DNA of 51,422 bases from Candidatus Enterocloster faecavium (GTDB taxonomy: Bacteria > Bacillota > Clostridia > Lachnospirales > Lachnospiraceae), in contig DWYS01000067.1 in assembly GCA_019118585.1 (NCBI GenBank), positions 1-51,422 on the forward strand. Direction: 5' to 3'. The notes under the pieces were generated by a model. The model made no database searches. It was not told the DNA's origin and saw only the letters and a list, made by a program, of their open reading frames with translations. Positions within the stretch are counted from its first letter, which is position 1. The number at the start of each line of letters is the position of its first letter. Positions 43,109 through 51,329 of the stretch are shown piece after piece. The position numbers were made by a program, and so were the translations under genes.

Positions 43109-44458
43109 TTACAGCCTCTTTAATAAGGCCTCTCTCTGCTCTTCATATCCGGGTTTTCCCAGAAGAGCAAACATGTTTTTCTTATAGCTCTCAACGCCGG
43201 GCTGATTGAAGGGATTGATCCCCAGAATATAGCCGCTGACGCCGCAGGCAAATTCATAGAAGTAGAACAGCTCGCCCAAGTAGAATTCATTCTGCTCTGG
43301 AACATCGATACGCAGATTGGGAACCTGGCCGTCGGTGTGAGCCAAAATCGTGCCGTTCATGGCACTCTTATTCACAAAATCGATGCTCTTGCCGGCCAGA
43401 TAGTTCATGCCGTCCGTGTCCACTTCCTCCTTGTTTAACAGAATCTCTTCCGGAGATTCCTCCACATTGATTACTGTCTCAAACATAATCCGGGCTCCAT
43501 CCTGAATAAACTGGCCCATAGAGTGCAGGTCTGTGGTCAGGTCAACGGAGGCCGGGAAAATACCTCTCTGATCCTTGCCCTCGCTCTCTCCGAAGAGCTG
43601 CTTCCACCACTCGGAGATGTAGTGGAGACTGGGCTCGTAGTTTGCAGTAATTTCAACCTGTTTCCCCTTGCGCAGCAGAATATTGCGGACTGCCGCATAC
43701 TGAAGGGCTCCATTGGTTTCATAGGGGCGCTCCAAAGCTTTCTGTCTGGCAGAAGCTGCACCCTCCATCAATTTATCAATATCCGCACCGCTTACAGCGA
43801 TGGGCAGAAGTCCTACTGCCGTCAGCACGGAATAACGTCCGCCTACATCATCGGGAACCACGAATTCCTCGTATCCCTCCTGGTCAGCCAGGTTCTTTAA
43901 GGCGCCTTTGGCCTTGTCCGTGGTGGCATAGATTCTCTTATTTGCTTCCTCTTTTCCATACTTCTCAATCAGCATCTCTTTAAACACACGGAAGGCAATC
44001 GCCGGCTCCGTGGTGGTTCCGGATTTGGAAATAATGTTGATGGAGAAATCCTTGCCCTCCAGCACCTGCTTTAAATCATGAATATACTTGCTGCTGATGC
44101 TGTTTCCTACAAAGTAGATTTCCGGGGTCTTGCGGACTCCCTTAGGCAATACATTATAAAAGCTGTGAGATAAGAACTCGATCGCAGCACGGGCTCCCAA
44201 ATAGGAACCGCCGATCCCGATTACCAGCAGTGCATCGGAATCCTGCTGGATTTTGGCTGCAGCCTTCTTGATTCTGGCAAATTCCTCCTTGTCATAATTA
44301 ACCGGAAGGTCAATCCAGCCCAGGAAGTCATTTCCTGCCCCCGTCTTGGCAAGGAGCGTTTCCTTTGCAGTAAGAACGGTGGTCTTGAAATTTTCCATCT
44401 CTTCCGCAGAAACAAAACCGGCCGCCTTGGAATAATCGAATGTTACTTCTTTTCCCAT
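43109..44458 (-). CDS. pgi: Glucose-6-phosphate isomerase
   Basis: 449 residues from the Met at 44458, AAAGGAGAG upstream. It interconverts glucose-6-phosphate and fructose-6-phosphate. Phosphosugar-isomerase motifs are clear: [61 protein letters not shown], and [17 protein letters not shown]. The C-terminal His/Lys part ([25 protein letters not shown]) closes the active site. Length is that of the short Firmicute type. Confidence 0.96.
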   Translation of the reverse strand: MGKEVTFDYSKAAGFVSAEEMENFKTTVLTAKETLLAKTGAGNDFLGWIDLPVNYDKEEFARIKKAAAKIQQDSDALLVIGIGGSYLGARAAIEFLSHSFYNVLPKGVRKTPEIYFVGNSISSKYIHDLKQVLEGKDFSINIISKSGTTTEPAIAFRVFKEMLIEKYGKEEANKRIYATTDKAKGALKNLADQEGYEEFVVPDDVGGRYSVLTAVGLLPIAVSGADIDKLMEGAASARQKALERPYETNGALQYAAVRNILLRKGKQVEITANYEPSLHYISEWWKQLFGESEGKDQRGIFPASVDLTTDLHSMGQFIQDGARIMFETVINVEESPEEILLNKEEVDTDGMNYLAGKSIDFVNKSAMNGTILAHTDGQVPNLRIDVPEQNEFYLGELFYFYEFACGVSGYILGINPFNQPGVESYKKNMFALLGKPGYEEQREALLKRL

Positions 44459-44625
44459 AACTTTTTGCTCTCCTTTTCTTATGTTCATGGACCTGTCCCA
44501 TGAAATCTATATCATGCAAACTCTCGGCCCTGGCCGGGCGCGCAGCTGCCTGCTCTCCAATCCCTCCGGCTGTACCGGCAGGGTTCCCTGCGGCAATCAG
44601 ACGGTTTCCCGGCTGCATTGCCTTT

Positions 44626-44654
44626 ATTATAACACATCTTTCCTGTAATTGCGA
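44626..44654 (-). promoter_or_regulatory. pgi promoter
   Basis: Minus strand: -35 TCGCAA (44649-44654), 17-bp spacer, TGTTATAAT extended -10 (TATAAT at 44626-44631). It implies a ~160-nt GC-rich leader; I saw only short stems such as CAGGG/CCCTG in it and no recognised riboswitch. Confidence 0.6.
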
Positions 44655-44723
44655 TAGAACTTCGGTAAAAAATGGAAGATATTTCTGCCATTTTTCCTCT
44701 TTCCACTCCTTTTTCAGAACCTA

Positions 44724-45485
44724 TCAGGAAATAAATTCCTTTAACAATTCCCCCAAAACCCGTTTCTGCTCCGGATTCAGCTCCTTTAACCAGTTCTCAC
44801 CGATTGATTCCGCTTCTCCTCCTTTGGCCTGCTCTTTCAGCTTTTCCCGGCTGGCCGCCGTCTGTTCCATTCCTCTTCTGGCCTGTCCCCGGCGCTCCCG
44901 GCCGATGGCACGTACCAGATTTCCGGGCTTGTCCGCCGTTTCCCCTGCCGTCATGCCAATCTCCGCATTTTCCCTGGCCATTCTGGGCCACATTACATTT
45001 TCCAGATAATCCTGCAGGCAGGTCAGAAGCTGTTGTCTGCGGGATTCCAGATTTACTCCATAATCCACAAGCATCGTCAGCATACCACTTAAAATCCCCA
45101 CTGCTCCGTAGAGTACAATATAGTAATTATCACTTCTATACCAATAGGCACCAAAGGCTGCCGCTCCTCCGACCAGAAAACACAGAAGCGTCAGCTGGCC
45201 TGACAGACTTTCCACTCCTTTTACGGAAAGGCCCAGCATTTTCAGGCTGTAAAGCTGTTTTTCCAGATAAACTCTGGTGTTGTTCATGCCCTGGTTCATT
45301 CGGTATGTATCCTCTGCATTCTGTTTCAAAGCCCGCAGATACTTATTTTTTGTCAGCGCAAGGTTGGCGCTCTCCTTAATCAATCCTTTGTAGAAGCTTC
45401 CCGCCAGCATTCTGACCAGAATACCGGCCAGACAGATGGCTGCCAGCACATACAGTGCCTTACCCGTTTGTAAAACATTCATCAT
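44724..45485 (-). CDS. Membrane protein of unknown function (253 residues)
   Basis: Starts at 45485 (GGGGAG 6 nt upstream). Three hydrophobic segments: ALYVLAAICLAGILVRML (~8-30), LTLLCFLVGGAAAFGAYWY (~100-120) and YYIVLYGAVGILSGMLTMLVDYGV (~125-150), with a helical region between the first two. The C-terminal ~80 residues are charged and low-complexity (RERRGQARRGMEQTAASREKLKEQAKGGEAES), ending LNPEQKRVLGELLKEFIS. No family recognised. The promoter region has an 8-bp inverted repeat over the -10 box. Confidence 0.68.
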   Translation of the reverse strand: MMNVLQTGKALYVLAAICLAGILVRMLAGSFYKGLIKESANLALTKNKYLRALKQNAEDTYRMNQGMNNTRVYLEKQLYSLKMLGLSVKGVESLSGQLTLLCFLVGGAAAFGAYWYRSDNYYIVLYGAVGILSGMLTMLVDYGVNLESRRQQLLTCLQDYLENVMWPRMARENAEIGMTAGETADKPGNLVRAIGRERRGQARRGMEQTAASREKLKEQAKGGEAESIGENWLKELNPEQKRVLGELLKEFIS

Positions 45486-45516
45486 AAAAAGCTCCCCTTT
45501 CTTCCCGGATGATACT

Positions 45517-45552
45517 CCGTAGTTGTTTTTTGCTCCTACATTATAACTACGG
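45517..45552 (-). promoter_or_regulatory. Inverted repeat overlapping a -10 box
   Basis: CCGTAGTT (45517-45524) and AACTACGG (45545-45552) are exact complements. On the minus strand TATAAT (revcomp of 45540-45545) touches the right arm, so a bound repressor would block it; the same arms could also form a hairpin in the transcript. The -35 is poor. Confidence 0.4.
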
Positions 45553-45626
45553 ATTTGTTCTTTGGGAAGTTCAGAGAGCCTAGAATCGTTCGTCAAATTC
45601 TCCCTTTATTCGATTCTCAACTTGTT

Positions 45627-46325
45627 TTATCCTTCATAGCGGCGGATCATCTCCAGCATCAGATTCACGGAATGGACAATAGCCTTTGCCTCAAAAGTGG
45701 GATAATCCACGCTGGCACTGTTGTCCGCCTTGTCAGAGATAGCCCGGATAATCAAGAAGGGGATTCCGTTTAAATAGGCTGCCTGGGCAATGGCTGCCCC
45801 CTCCATTTCCGTACAGAAACCCTGAAAATTTTCGATCAGCCAGTCCTTCTTGGCCTGGTCTGAAATAAACTGGTCACCGCTGACCACCCGTCCTTCATAG
45901 GTATGGATATCAGGATTTACCCTGCTGCAGCATTCTTTCGCCAATGCGCGCAGCTTCTCATCTGCAGGAAAAGACAGAACATCCATCCGCGGAATCTGCC
46001 CCAGCGGATATCCAAAATTAGTGGCGTCCATATCATGCTGAAGGGCATCCGTAGACAATACAATGTCTCCGATATCAATCTCCGCCTTCAGGGAACCGGC
46101 AATTCCCGTGTTGACAATGCCGCTGACCTGATAACGGTCCGCCAGGATCTGAGCGCAGACAGCTGCATTCACTTTTCCGATTCCAGAGCGGACTACCACC
46201 ACTTCTTTTCCCTCTAAGGTTCCTCTATAAAAATCCATGGCAGCCCAGGTCTGCACCTGTACTCCTTCCATCTGCTCCTTAATTTTGGCCACCTCTTCAT
46301 CCATGGCGCCTATGATTCCTAACAT
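45627..46325 (-). CDS. mtnN: 5'-methylthioadenosine/S-adenosylhomocysteine nucleosidase
   Basis: 232 residues. It hydrolyses MTA and SAH to adenine and thioribose products, feeding methionine salvage and relieving methyltransferase inhibition. Signature segments: LGIIGAMDEEVAKI at the N-terminus with the catalytic Glu, VVVRSGIGKVNAAVCAQIL, and FCTEMEGAAIAQAAYLNGIPFLIIRAISDKAD with the ribose-binding Glu and catalytic Asp. Full length. It is divergent from the TSCPD protein gene. GGAGGAAGGA precedes the start. Confidence 0.95.
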   Translation of the reverse strand: MLGIIGAMDEEVAKIKEQMEGVQVQTWAAMDFYRGTLEGKEVVVVRSGIGKVNAAVCAQILADRYQVSGIVNTGIAGSLKAEIDIGDIVLSTDALQHDMDATNFGYPLGQIPRMDVLSFPADEKLRALAKECCSRVNPDIHTYEGRVVSGDQFISDQAKKDWLIENFQGFCTEMEGAAIAQAAYLNGIPFLIIRAISDKADNSASVDYPTFEAKAIVHSVNLMLEMIRRYEG

Positions 46326-46444
46326 ATTCCTTCCTCCTGATTTTGATGATTTTACTTTGCTGTTCCGGTTTCAGCTGCTTTGACAGCTCCGTCATTATGG
46401 CATAACTGACATCAGGCTCTTAAAATGCCCTGCCAAGTGTTCCT

Positions 46445-46473
46445 ATTATACCAATTTTTATCCTGGGACGCAA
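46445..46473 (-). promoter_or_regulatory. mtnN promoter
   Basis: Minus strand: TTGCGT (46468-46473), 17-bp spacer, TGGTATAAT extended -10 (TATAAT at 46445-46450). The ~110-nt leader can form AGCTG/CAGCT and GGCAT/ATGCC stems; I recognise no SAM- or SAH-responsive element in it. Confidence 0.62.
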
Positions 46474-46504
46474 TCATGGAACCTGGATCAGGGCCTGGAT
46501 TCAC

Positions 46505-46534
46505 TTGACATTTCCAAGGAAATTCGCATATAAT
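46505..46534 (+). promoter_or_regulatory. Promoter of the TSCPD protein gene
   Basis: TTGACA (46505-46510), 18-bp spacer, TATAAT (46529-46534): both hexamers are consensus. Start codon at 46571. Confidence 0.75.
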
Positions 46535-46570
46535 TTCATATGGATTTTATAACATCAGGAGGCAAAACCA

Positions 46571-46825
46571 ATGCAGTATAAAACAAAGGGAGTTTGTTCC
46601 CGGGAGATTACCTTTGACGTTCAGAATCACAAAGTGGTTAACGTACATTTTAACGGCGGCTGCTCCGGCAATACCCAGGGTCTGTCCCGCCTGGTGGAAG
46701 GGATGGATATCGATGAAGCTATCCGGCGGCTGGAAGGCATTAAATGCGGCTTTAAGCCTACCTCCTGCCCGGATCAGCTGGCCCAGGCTTTGAAAGAGTA
46801 TGAGGCCGGCATGAATTGCTCATAG
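46571..46825 (+). CDS. TSCPD-domain protein (TIGR03905-like)
   Basis: 84 residues, CAGGAGG upstream. It matches the short stand-alone TSCPD proteins of Firmicutes: YKTKGVCSREITFDVQNHKVVNVHFNGGCSGNTQGLSRLVEGM, then LEGIKCGFKPTSCPDQLAQAL. The cysteines in VCSREI, GGCSGN, IKCGFK and TSCPD could bind a metal. The same domain occurs at the C-terminus of B12-dependent ribonucleotide reductases; the function of the stand-alone form is unknown. Single-gene transcript with consensus promoter and strong terminator. Confidence 0.9.
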   Translation: MQYKTKGVCSREITFDVQNHKVVNVHFNGGCSGNTQGLSRLVEGMDIDEAIRRLEGIKCGFKPTSCPDQLAQALKEYEAGMNCS

Positions 46826-46838
46826 AGAATGTCAAAGA

Positions 46839-46885
46839 AAATCCCCGCGCTCTTCGTCCGGAAACCGGACGGGGCGCGGGGATTT
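46839..46885. terminator. Strong terminator after the TSCPD gene
   Basis: AAATCCCCGCGC (46839-46850) and GCGCGGGGATTT (46874-46885) pair perfectly, with a nested GTCCGG/CCGGAC stem. It also lies 30 bp beyond the convergent secreted-protein gene. Confidence 0.82.
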
Positions 46886-46915
46886 GTGAATTTATATGGG
46901 ATTGTGAATTGGGGG

Positions 46916-47428
46916 CTACTGAATCAGGATACCATCGGTTACCGGGCCGAAGCCTTCCATTACCGTACCTTTTACGGCTGCATAAGTGCCACGGAGACGA
47001 TAGTAGTGGCCAGTGGGATAGCCGGTTAAGGTGAATGAAACAAACTCCGAGGTTAGACCATCAGGGTAATCTTCTGCATAAAATTCAAATTCAAAATAAT
47101 CTACTTGTTCCCACCTTCCCTCGTCTGTCATTCTGTCCAGATAGATAGTCATATAAAGCTCATCAATTGCCTCACTCATATAAGCACTACCTAAAACACC
47201 AATCTCCCCATTTTCATTTAAAATCTGAAGCTCTGCTGCTGAGAAAAAAATTCCTCTTGGGGTTTTATTTTTTAAATCTTTACTACTCTTTATATTTGGA
47301 GGCAACAATTCTGAACTATCGTGAATAGATGTATATGCTTTCATGGACGAGGGCGCTGCATAGACAGGAACAGCTGTGATTATCAAACTAACCAACATCA
47401 AAAATATTACTTTAAAATTTTTTTTCAT
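46916..47428 (-). CDS. Secreted protein of unknown function (170 residues)
   Basis: Begins at 47428 (AAGGAGAG upstream) with a clear signal peptide: MKKNFKVIFLMLVSLIITAVPVYA, predicted cleavage after VYA. The mature part is polar and beta-rich (YMTIYLDRMTDEGRWEQVDYFEFEFYAEDYPDG ... FTLTGYPTGHYYRLRGTYAAVKG), perhaps an Ig-like fold. No enzymatic motif. It follows the anti-sigma-like gene by 16 bp, sharing its AT-rich composition in the 5' half, so the two were probably inherited together; the last ~50 codons are closer to the surrounding GC level. Confidence 0.72.
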   Translation of the reverse strand: MKKNFKVIFLMLVSLIITAVPVYAAPSSMKAYTSIHDSSELLPPNIKSSKDLKNKTPRGIFFSAAELQILNENGEIGVLGSAYMSEAIDELYMTIYLDRMTDEGRWEQVDYFEFEFYAEDYPDGLTSEFVSFTLTGYPTGHYYRLRGTYAAVKGTVMEGFGPVTDGILIQ

Positions 47429-47444
47429 TTTTCTCTCCTTGCAT

Positions 47445-48239
47445 TTATTTGAAACATAGGCCTTCAATTATCTTTATAAATTCATTTTCTGGAATTTGAC
47501 CAATTATCTCATGTATAATTCCTTGATCAATAAATTGGGCTTCATACTTTATCGTTCCTTTTTCAGTAATTTCTTTTCTCATTTCAATATTCTTACCGGT
47601 CCATTTATTTTGTATAGTTTCGTAAACTTCTGAATCTGATTTATGATTAATAGATGTTTCTATTCCATTACTTTGGTAAATCATATAAAAAATAGTTTCT
47701 TTGTATTGAAATTCTAAAATTGCTGTTCCTTTTGTCATCATTAGCTTAGAAAATTCTAACTCTTTAGGCATATAGCCTAATCCAATAGGCTTTATACCTA
47801 ATTGTTCCTCTATTACTTGATACGCCTCCTCTTCCCCATTAACTGACTGATCAACCATATCATTGTTAAACACAATATCTCCCTTGATTCCTCCACGGCT
47901 CCTTTCCCGATAAAAATAAGTTTTCGTTCCCCAGGCTACCAGACAGGCGCTGCCGGTCATCAGGCAGGCCGCAAGGGCAATCGCTGCTGCACGTTTCCAG
48001 GAAAAACGGCGCACCTTTCCCTTCTCCTTGCTCTGGGAAGCCTGATGCTCCGCCTGAATATCCTCCCAAATCCGGTCGAATTCATCCGGATAAATTTCAA
48101 ATTCCACCGGGGGCGGATTTTTTTTGGCTTCCTCCAGTTCTTTTAACAGCTGCTCATCAGAACAGCCATACAGCCGTCGGACCACCTGGTCTACATAACT
48201 ATAATCCTCAGCAGAATCTTCCAAATATTTTTTTTTCAC
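47445..48239 (-). CDS. DUF4367-type membrane anti-sigma factor (probable)
   Basis: 264 residues, GTG start at 48239, GAGG about 9 nt upstream. N-terminal cytoplasmic part (YVDQVVRRLYGCSDEQLLKELEEAKKN ... IYPDEFDRIWEDIQAEHQ) resembles the sigma-binding segment of Firmicute DUF4367 proteins. One membrane segment (AAAIALAACLMTGSACLVAWG, ~83-103), then an extracellular domain (~120-264) with LGYMPKELEF, TAILEFQYKETIFYMIYQS typical of DUF4367. The sequence turns abruptly AT-rich near 47890, directly after the membrane segment. Its likely partner, the ECF sigma factor, lies 1.2 kb away beyond an oppositely directed murG. Confidence 0.75.
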   Translation of the reverse strand: MKKKYLEDSAEDYSYVDQVVRRLYGCSDEQLLKELEEAKKNPPPVEFEIYPDEFDRIWEDIQAEHQASQSKEKGKVRRFSWKRAAAIALAACLMTGSACLVAWGTKTYFYRERSRGGIKGDIVFNNDMVDQSVNGEEEAYQVIEEQLGIKPIGLGYMPKELEFSKLMMTKGTAILEFQYKETIFYMIYQSNGIETSINHKSDSEVYETIQNKWTGKNIEMRKEITEKGTIKYEAQFIDQGIIHEIIGQIPENEFIKIIEGLCFK

Positions 48240-48288
48240 TTAAAAGGCCTCTTAATCTTTTCTCCTAAAGTTCCCAAAGGCTTTAGGG

Positions 48289-48319
48289 TTGACTTTTCAA
48301 AATTTGCGCTTACTATAAT
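48289..48319 (+). promoter_or_regulatory. murG promoter region
   Basis: TTGACT (48289-48294) and TATAAT (48314-48319), 19-bp spacer (long). A CCTAAAG/CTTTAGG hairpin (about 48265-48287) sits just upstream, and AACGG/CCGTT with TTT (about 48324-48345) in the leader is a weak attenuator-like stem. Confidence 0.5.
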
Positions 48320-48377
48320 ATATAACGGCGGGAATTCCGTTTTTCCCCGCACAATTTTAAATTTTTTGGGAGGTCTT

Positions 48378-49451
48378 ATGAAAAAAATCATCCTTACCGG
48401 AGGCGGCACCGCCGGACACGTGACGCCCAATCTGGCCCTGATTCCTTCCCTGAAGGCACTGGACTATGAAATCCACTATATTGGCTCCTACCAGGGCATT
48501 GAAAAACGGTTAATCGAAAATGCCGGCATCCCCTACGATGGTATTTCATCCGGCAAGCTTCGCCGTTATCTTGATATAAAAAATTTCTCTGATCCGTTTC
48601 GCGTATTAAAAGGCTATGGTCAGGCGCTTCGTCTGATTCGACGTTACAAACCGGACGTCGTATTTTCCAAAGGCGGCTTTGTATCCGTACCGGTGGTGCT
48701 TGCTGCCAGACATTATAAAGTCCCCACCATTATCCATGAATCCGATATGACGCCTGGGCTTGCCAACAAAATCTGTATTCCATCTGCTGCCAAGGTCTGC
48801 TGCAACTTTCCGGAAACATTAAAGTACCTCCCGGCTGACAAGGCAGTCCTCACCGGCTCCCCCATTCGGGCAGAGCTGCTTGCAGGTGACCGGCTTGCAG
48901 GCTTGTCCTACAGCCATCTTTCAGCGGACCGGCCGGTCATTCTGGTAATCGGCGGAAGCCTTGGCTCTGTTACGGTCAACGGCGTTATCCGCCGGATTCT
49001 TCCCCGTCTGCTGGAACAGTTTCAGGTCATACATATCTGCGGAAAGGGCAATCTGGATGAAAGCCTTATCGGAACCGCCGGATATGTACAGTATGAATAC
49101 GTAGACGCCCCACTGAAACATCTGTTCGCAGCCGCAGATTTGGTGGTGTCCAGGGCAGGGGCTAATTCTATCTGCGAGCTTCTCGCTCTTCACAAGCCCA
49201 ATCTTCTGATTCCTCTTTCGGCAGCAGCCAGCCGCGGAGATCAGATCCTCAACGCCCGTTCCTTTGCCGCTCAGGGCTTCAGCAAGGTTCTGGAAGAGGA
49301 ATCCCTGACCGAGGAATCCCTGTATCAGTCTATCCAGGAGCTGTATAAAAATCGTGCCTCCTATGTAGAGGCGATGGAACACAGCACCCTGAACAATGCG
49401 GTGGACACCATTATCTCTCTGATCGAAAAATGCGCAGGCTCCCGAACTTGA
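48378..49451 (+). CDS. murG: UDP-GlcNAc:lipid I N-acetylglucosaminyltransferase MurG
   Basis: 357 residues from the ATG at 48378 (GGGAGG 5 nt upstream; the TTG at 48366 overlaps that site). MurG adds GlcNAc to lipid I on the inner membrane face to make lipid II. The N-terminal GGGTAGHVTPNLAL loop, KGGFVSVPVVLAAR, HESDMTPGLANK and the UDP-GlcNAc-binding VVSRAGANSICELLALHKPNLLIPL are all present. It is a stand-alone copy, outside a division/cell-wall cluster, on the opposite strand between an ECF sigma factor and its probable anti-sigma factor. Many clostridia have more than one MurG-like gene. Confidence 0.92.
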   Translation: MKKIILTGGGTAGHVTPNLALIPSLKALDYEIHYIGSYQGIEKRLIENAGIPYDGISSGKLRRYLDIKNFSDPFRVLKGYGQALRLIRRYKPDVVFSKGGFVSVPVVLAARHYKVPTIIHESDMTPGLANKICIPSAAKVCCNFPETLKYLPADKAVLTGSPIRAELLAGDRLAGLSYSHLSADRPVILVIGGSLGSVTVNGVIRRILPRLLEQFQVIHICGKGNLDESLIGTAGYVQYEYVDAPLKHLFAAADLVVSRAGANSICELLALHKPNLLIPLSAAASRGDQILNARSFAAQGFSKVLEEESLTEESLYQSIQELYKNRASYVEAMEHSTLNNAVDTIISLIEKCAGSRT

Positions 49452-49475
49452 TTCGGGAAACCTGCGCACCTTTTT
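49431..49475. terminator. Bidirectional terminator between murG and sigma-factor gene
   Basis: TGCGCAGG (49431-49438)/CCTGCGCA (49461-49468) with nested CCCGAA/TTCGGG; TTTTT follows on the plus strand (49471-49475) and TTTTT on the minus strand beyond the other arm. It contains the last codons of murG and touches the sigma gene stop. Confidence 0.82.
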
Positions 49476-50019
49476 AGGGCCAGTTATCATCTTTTATCAG
49501 CTTATCCAAATATTTTCGGATACGTGCAATCCTGGAATAACAGGCCTTCTCTGAAATATTGAGTATCCTGCATACCTCATCTGTCGGCCGTCCCTCCAGC
49601 ATCTTCAACACCACAATTTCTTTCCAGTTCTTTGGCATCTGGTCGATTTCTTTTAAAATGGCGCGGCATTTTTCATTGCTGATCAGATCCTCAACCATCT
49701 CCTGCCCCTTATCTGCATCCAAAAACTCTTCCTGGTGATACCAGGCGTCATCCATACTGCAGCAGCCGTGACGCTTCACACTCCGGTGGTAATCAATGCA
49801 GCGATTTCTCAGGATTCGCGTCAGCAGCTTTCTCATCTCCTCCTCCGGAAGTTCCATGGAATAGTCCGATCGGGCATATGCCAGAAATGTATCATGAATT
49901 ATGTCCTCTATCTCTTCCGAAGGTACATTGCAGCGGTATGCAACAGACCGCAGTGCAACATTGTACTCTTTATACATATCCTCAAACTTTTGTCTGTATA
50001 TTTCGTCACCAAAGTTCAT
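49474..50019 (-). CDS. ECF-type RNA polymerase sigma factor
   Basis: 181 residues. Region 2 (~10-85: YNVALRSVAYRCNVPSEEIEDIIHDTFLAYARSD, then MRKLLTRILRNRCIDYHRS) and region 4 (~118-175: ILKEIDQMPKNWKEIVVLKMLEGRPTDEVCRILNISEKACYSRIARIRKYLDKLI) are both visible, with a variable linker and no region 3. Such factors turn on a small regulon when a membrane anti-sigma releases them. The DUF4367 protein at 47445-48239 on the same strand is the obvious partner, but murG lies between. Gap of 19 bp from the HIT gene upstream. Confidence 0.9.
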   Translation of the reverse strand: MNFGDEIYRQKFEDMYKEYNVALRSVAYRCNVPSEEIEDIIHDTFLAYARSDYSMELPEEEMRKLLTRILRNRCIDYHRSVKRHGCCSMDDAWYHQEEFLDADKGQEMVEDLISNEKCRAILKEIDQMPKNWKEIVVLKMLEGRPTDEVCRILNISEKACYSRIARIRKYLDKLIKDDNWP

Positions 50020-50038
50020 ATGTATGCCACCATTCGGA

Positions 50039-50467
50039 TTATTTTCTCGTCTGTAACCCTTCTTGAATCAACTGGGCAGTTGCTGCAAGCTCTTCCGGCT
50101 CAGCTTTTCCCGGAGTCCAGTCAACCATAGCCGGCCCGTTCTCATACCGCGGAATAATATGCATATGGAAATGGAATACCGTCTGTCCTGCTGATGTGCC
50201 GTTATTCTGGACCAGATTGAAACCAGTGCAGCCCAGCGATTTTTTCATAGCTGCTCCAATCTTTGCTCCTAACGGAAGAACCTTCGCCGCAGTCTTTTCA
50301 TCCAGCTCACAGACATCCTTAAAATGCTCTTTTGGAAGAATCAGCGCATGTCCCCTGGATGCCGGTCCCAAATCCAGTATGACCCGGAACATTTCATCCT
50401 CATACAGGGTTGTGGATGGAATCTCCCCGTTGGCAATCTTACAAAAAATACAGTTCTCGTCCTTCAT
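50039..50467 (-). CDS. HIT-family nucleotide hydrolase
   Basis: 142 residues from the Met at 50467 (GGAGGAGAG upstream). The histidine triad HFHMHIIPR (~95) is complete, and the N-terminal CIFCKIANGEIPSTTLYED matches Hint/HinT-type proteins, with the two cysteines that can join a zinc site. Hint enzymes hydrolyse nucleoside phosphoramidates and aminoacyl-AMP. It is in a probable rhomboid-HIT-sigma transcript; no functional link to the sigma factor is evident. Confidence 0.93.
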   Translation of the reverse strand: MKDENCIFCKIANGEIPSTTLYEDEMFRVILDLGPASRGHALILPKEHFKDVCELDEKTAAKVLPLGAKIGAAMKKSLGCTGFNLVQNNGTSAGQTVFHFHMHIIPRYENGPAMVDWTPGKAEPEELAATAQLIQEGLQTRK

Positions 50468-50515
50468 CGAACTCTCCTCCTTCTTCTCTTTGTCCGGCAA
50501 TGGACCATTTTATCT

Positions 50516-51127
50516 TCAAGCACCACGTACAGCCTTCGGCCGCCGGTACATTAAGATACACAGCAAAATTCCTGCTGCCAATCCTCCCAGGTGGGCCCAG
50601 TTATCAATATTTCTGCTGGAAAAACCATAATACAGGACAATCACAAGTATAATTCCCAGCTGGCGTGATGTCAGCTGCTGCAGACGCCCCCGGTTTCTGG
50701 CAGCCGCCCAGACCAGGCCGCCGATTACGCCGAAGATCGCACCGGAAGCTCCTGCTCCGATTACAATTTCCCCCAGATATTGATGAACACCCATGGAAAT
50801 CAAATTGGCCGCAATCCCGCACATGAGGTAAAAAATCAGGTATTTCGCATGTCCCAGAATACGTTCCAGCTTTTCTCCCAGGATCAGCAGGATAAGCATA
50901 TTATTCATCAGATGGCTGACGCCGAAATGCATGAAAATCGAGGTTAAAAGTCGCCCGTACTGATGCTTCTCCAAAACCAGAGGTGAGAACATGGCGCCGT
51001 GCGCAATCATAAAAATACCGTCCTCGGTAGACCCAATCAGCTCCAGATATAAAAAGAAAAGAACATTTGCTGCCGCAATGGCCGTATTGATAAAAGCACT
51101 TCTCCCATATCTCAGTATTTCTTCCAT
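50516..51127 (-). CDS. Rhomboid-family intramembrane serine protease
   Basis: 203 residues with six or so membrane segments. The catalytic Ser is in GAGASGAIFG and the catalytic His in WAHLGGLAAG; HFGVSHLMNNMLILLILGEKLE is the conserved early helix with HxxxN. Rhomboids cleave single-pass membrane proteins within the membrane. Length is that of minimal bacterial members. It is the first gene of a unit that includes HIT and the ECF sigma factor; since sigma/anti-sigma systems are often controlled by intramembrane proteolysis, a role in cutting the anti-sigma factor is conceivable but unsupported. Confidence 0.92.
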   Translation of the reverse strand: MEEILRYGRSAFINTAIAAANVLFFLYLELIGSTEDGIFMIAHGAMFSPLVLEKHQYGRLLTSIFMHFGVSHLMNNMLILLILGEKLERILGHAKYLIFYLMCGIAANLISMGVHQYLGEIVIGAGASGAIFGVIGGLVWAAARNRGRLQQLTSRQLGIILVIVLYYGFSSRNIDNWAHLGGLAAGILLCILMYRRPKAVRGA

Positions 51128-51175
51128 GATTCCCCCGATTTTTATCCCGGTTTAGCCAGGACAATTGCTCTTTTT

Positions 51176-51204
51176 AATATAGCATAATTGTATATTTATG
51201 TAAA
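51176..51204 (-). promoter_or_regulatory. Promoter of the rhomboid-HIT-sigma unit
   Basis: Minus strand: TTTACA (51199-51204), 17-bp spacer ending TGC, TATATT (51176-51181), an extended -10 arrangement. Start codon of the rhomboid gene at 51127. Confidence 0.68.
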
Positions 51205-51329
51205 CACTTTTTCCAAAACCACCTGCTATTCCTGCTAAAGTCTGTCTTTTAACAGAATCGATATGGAATTTTTGCAATCAGAAGCTCATCTCCCGGGAGT
51301 TTGACAGCTGAATAACAAAAAAATACCTC

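Noticed and set aside
44328-44618. 96-codon frame in the pgi leader
   Set aside because: Runs from the leader into pgi in another frame; no ribosome site and alanine/glycine/arginine-rich composition typical of GC-rich non-coding sequence.
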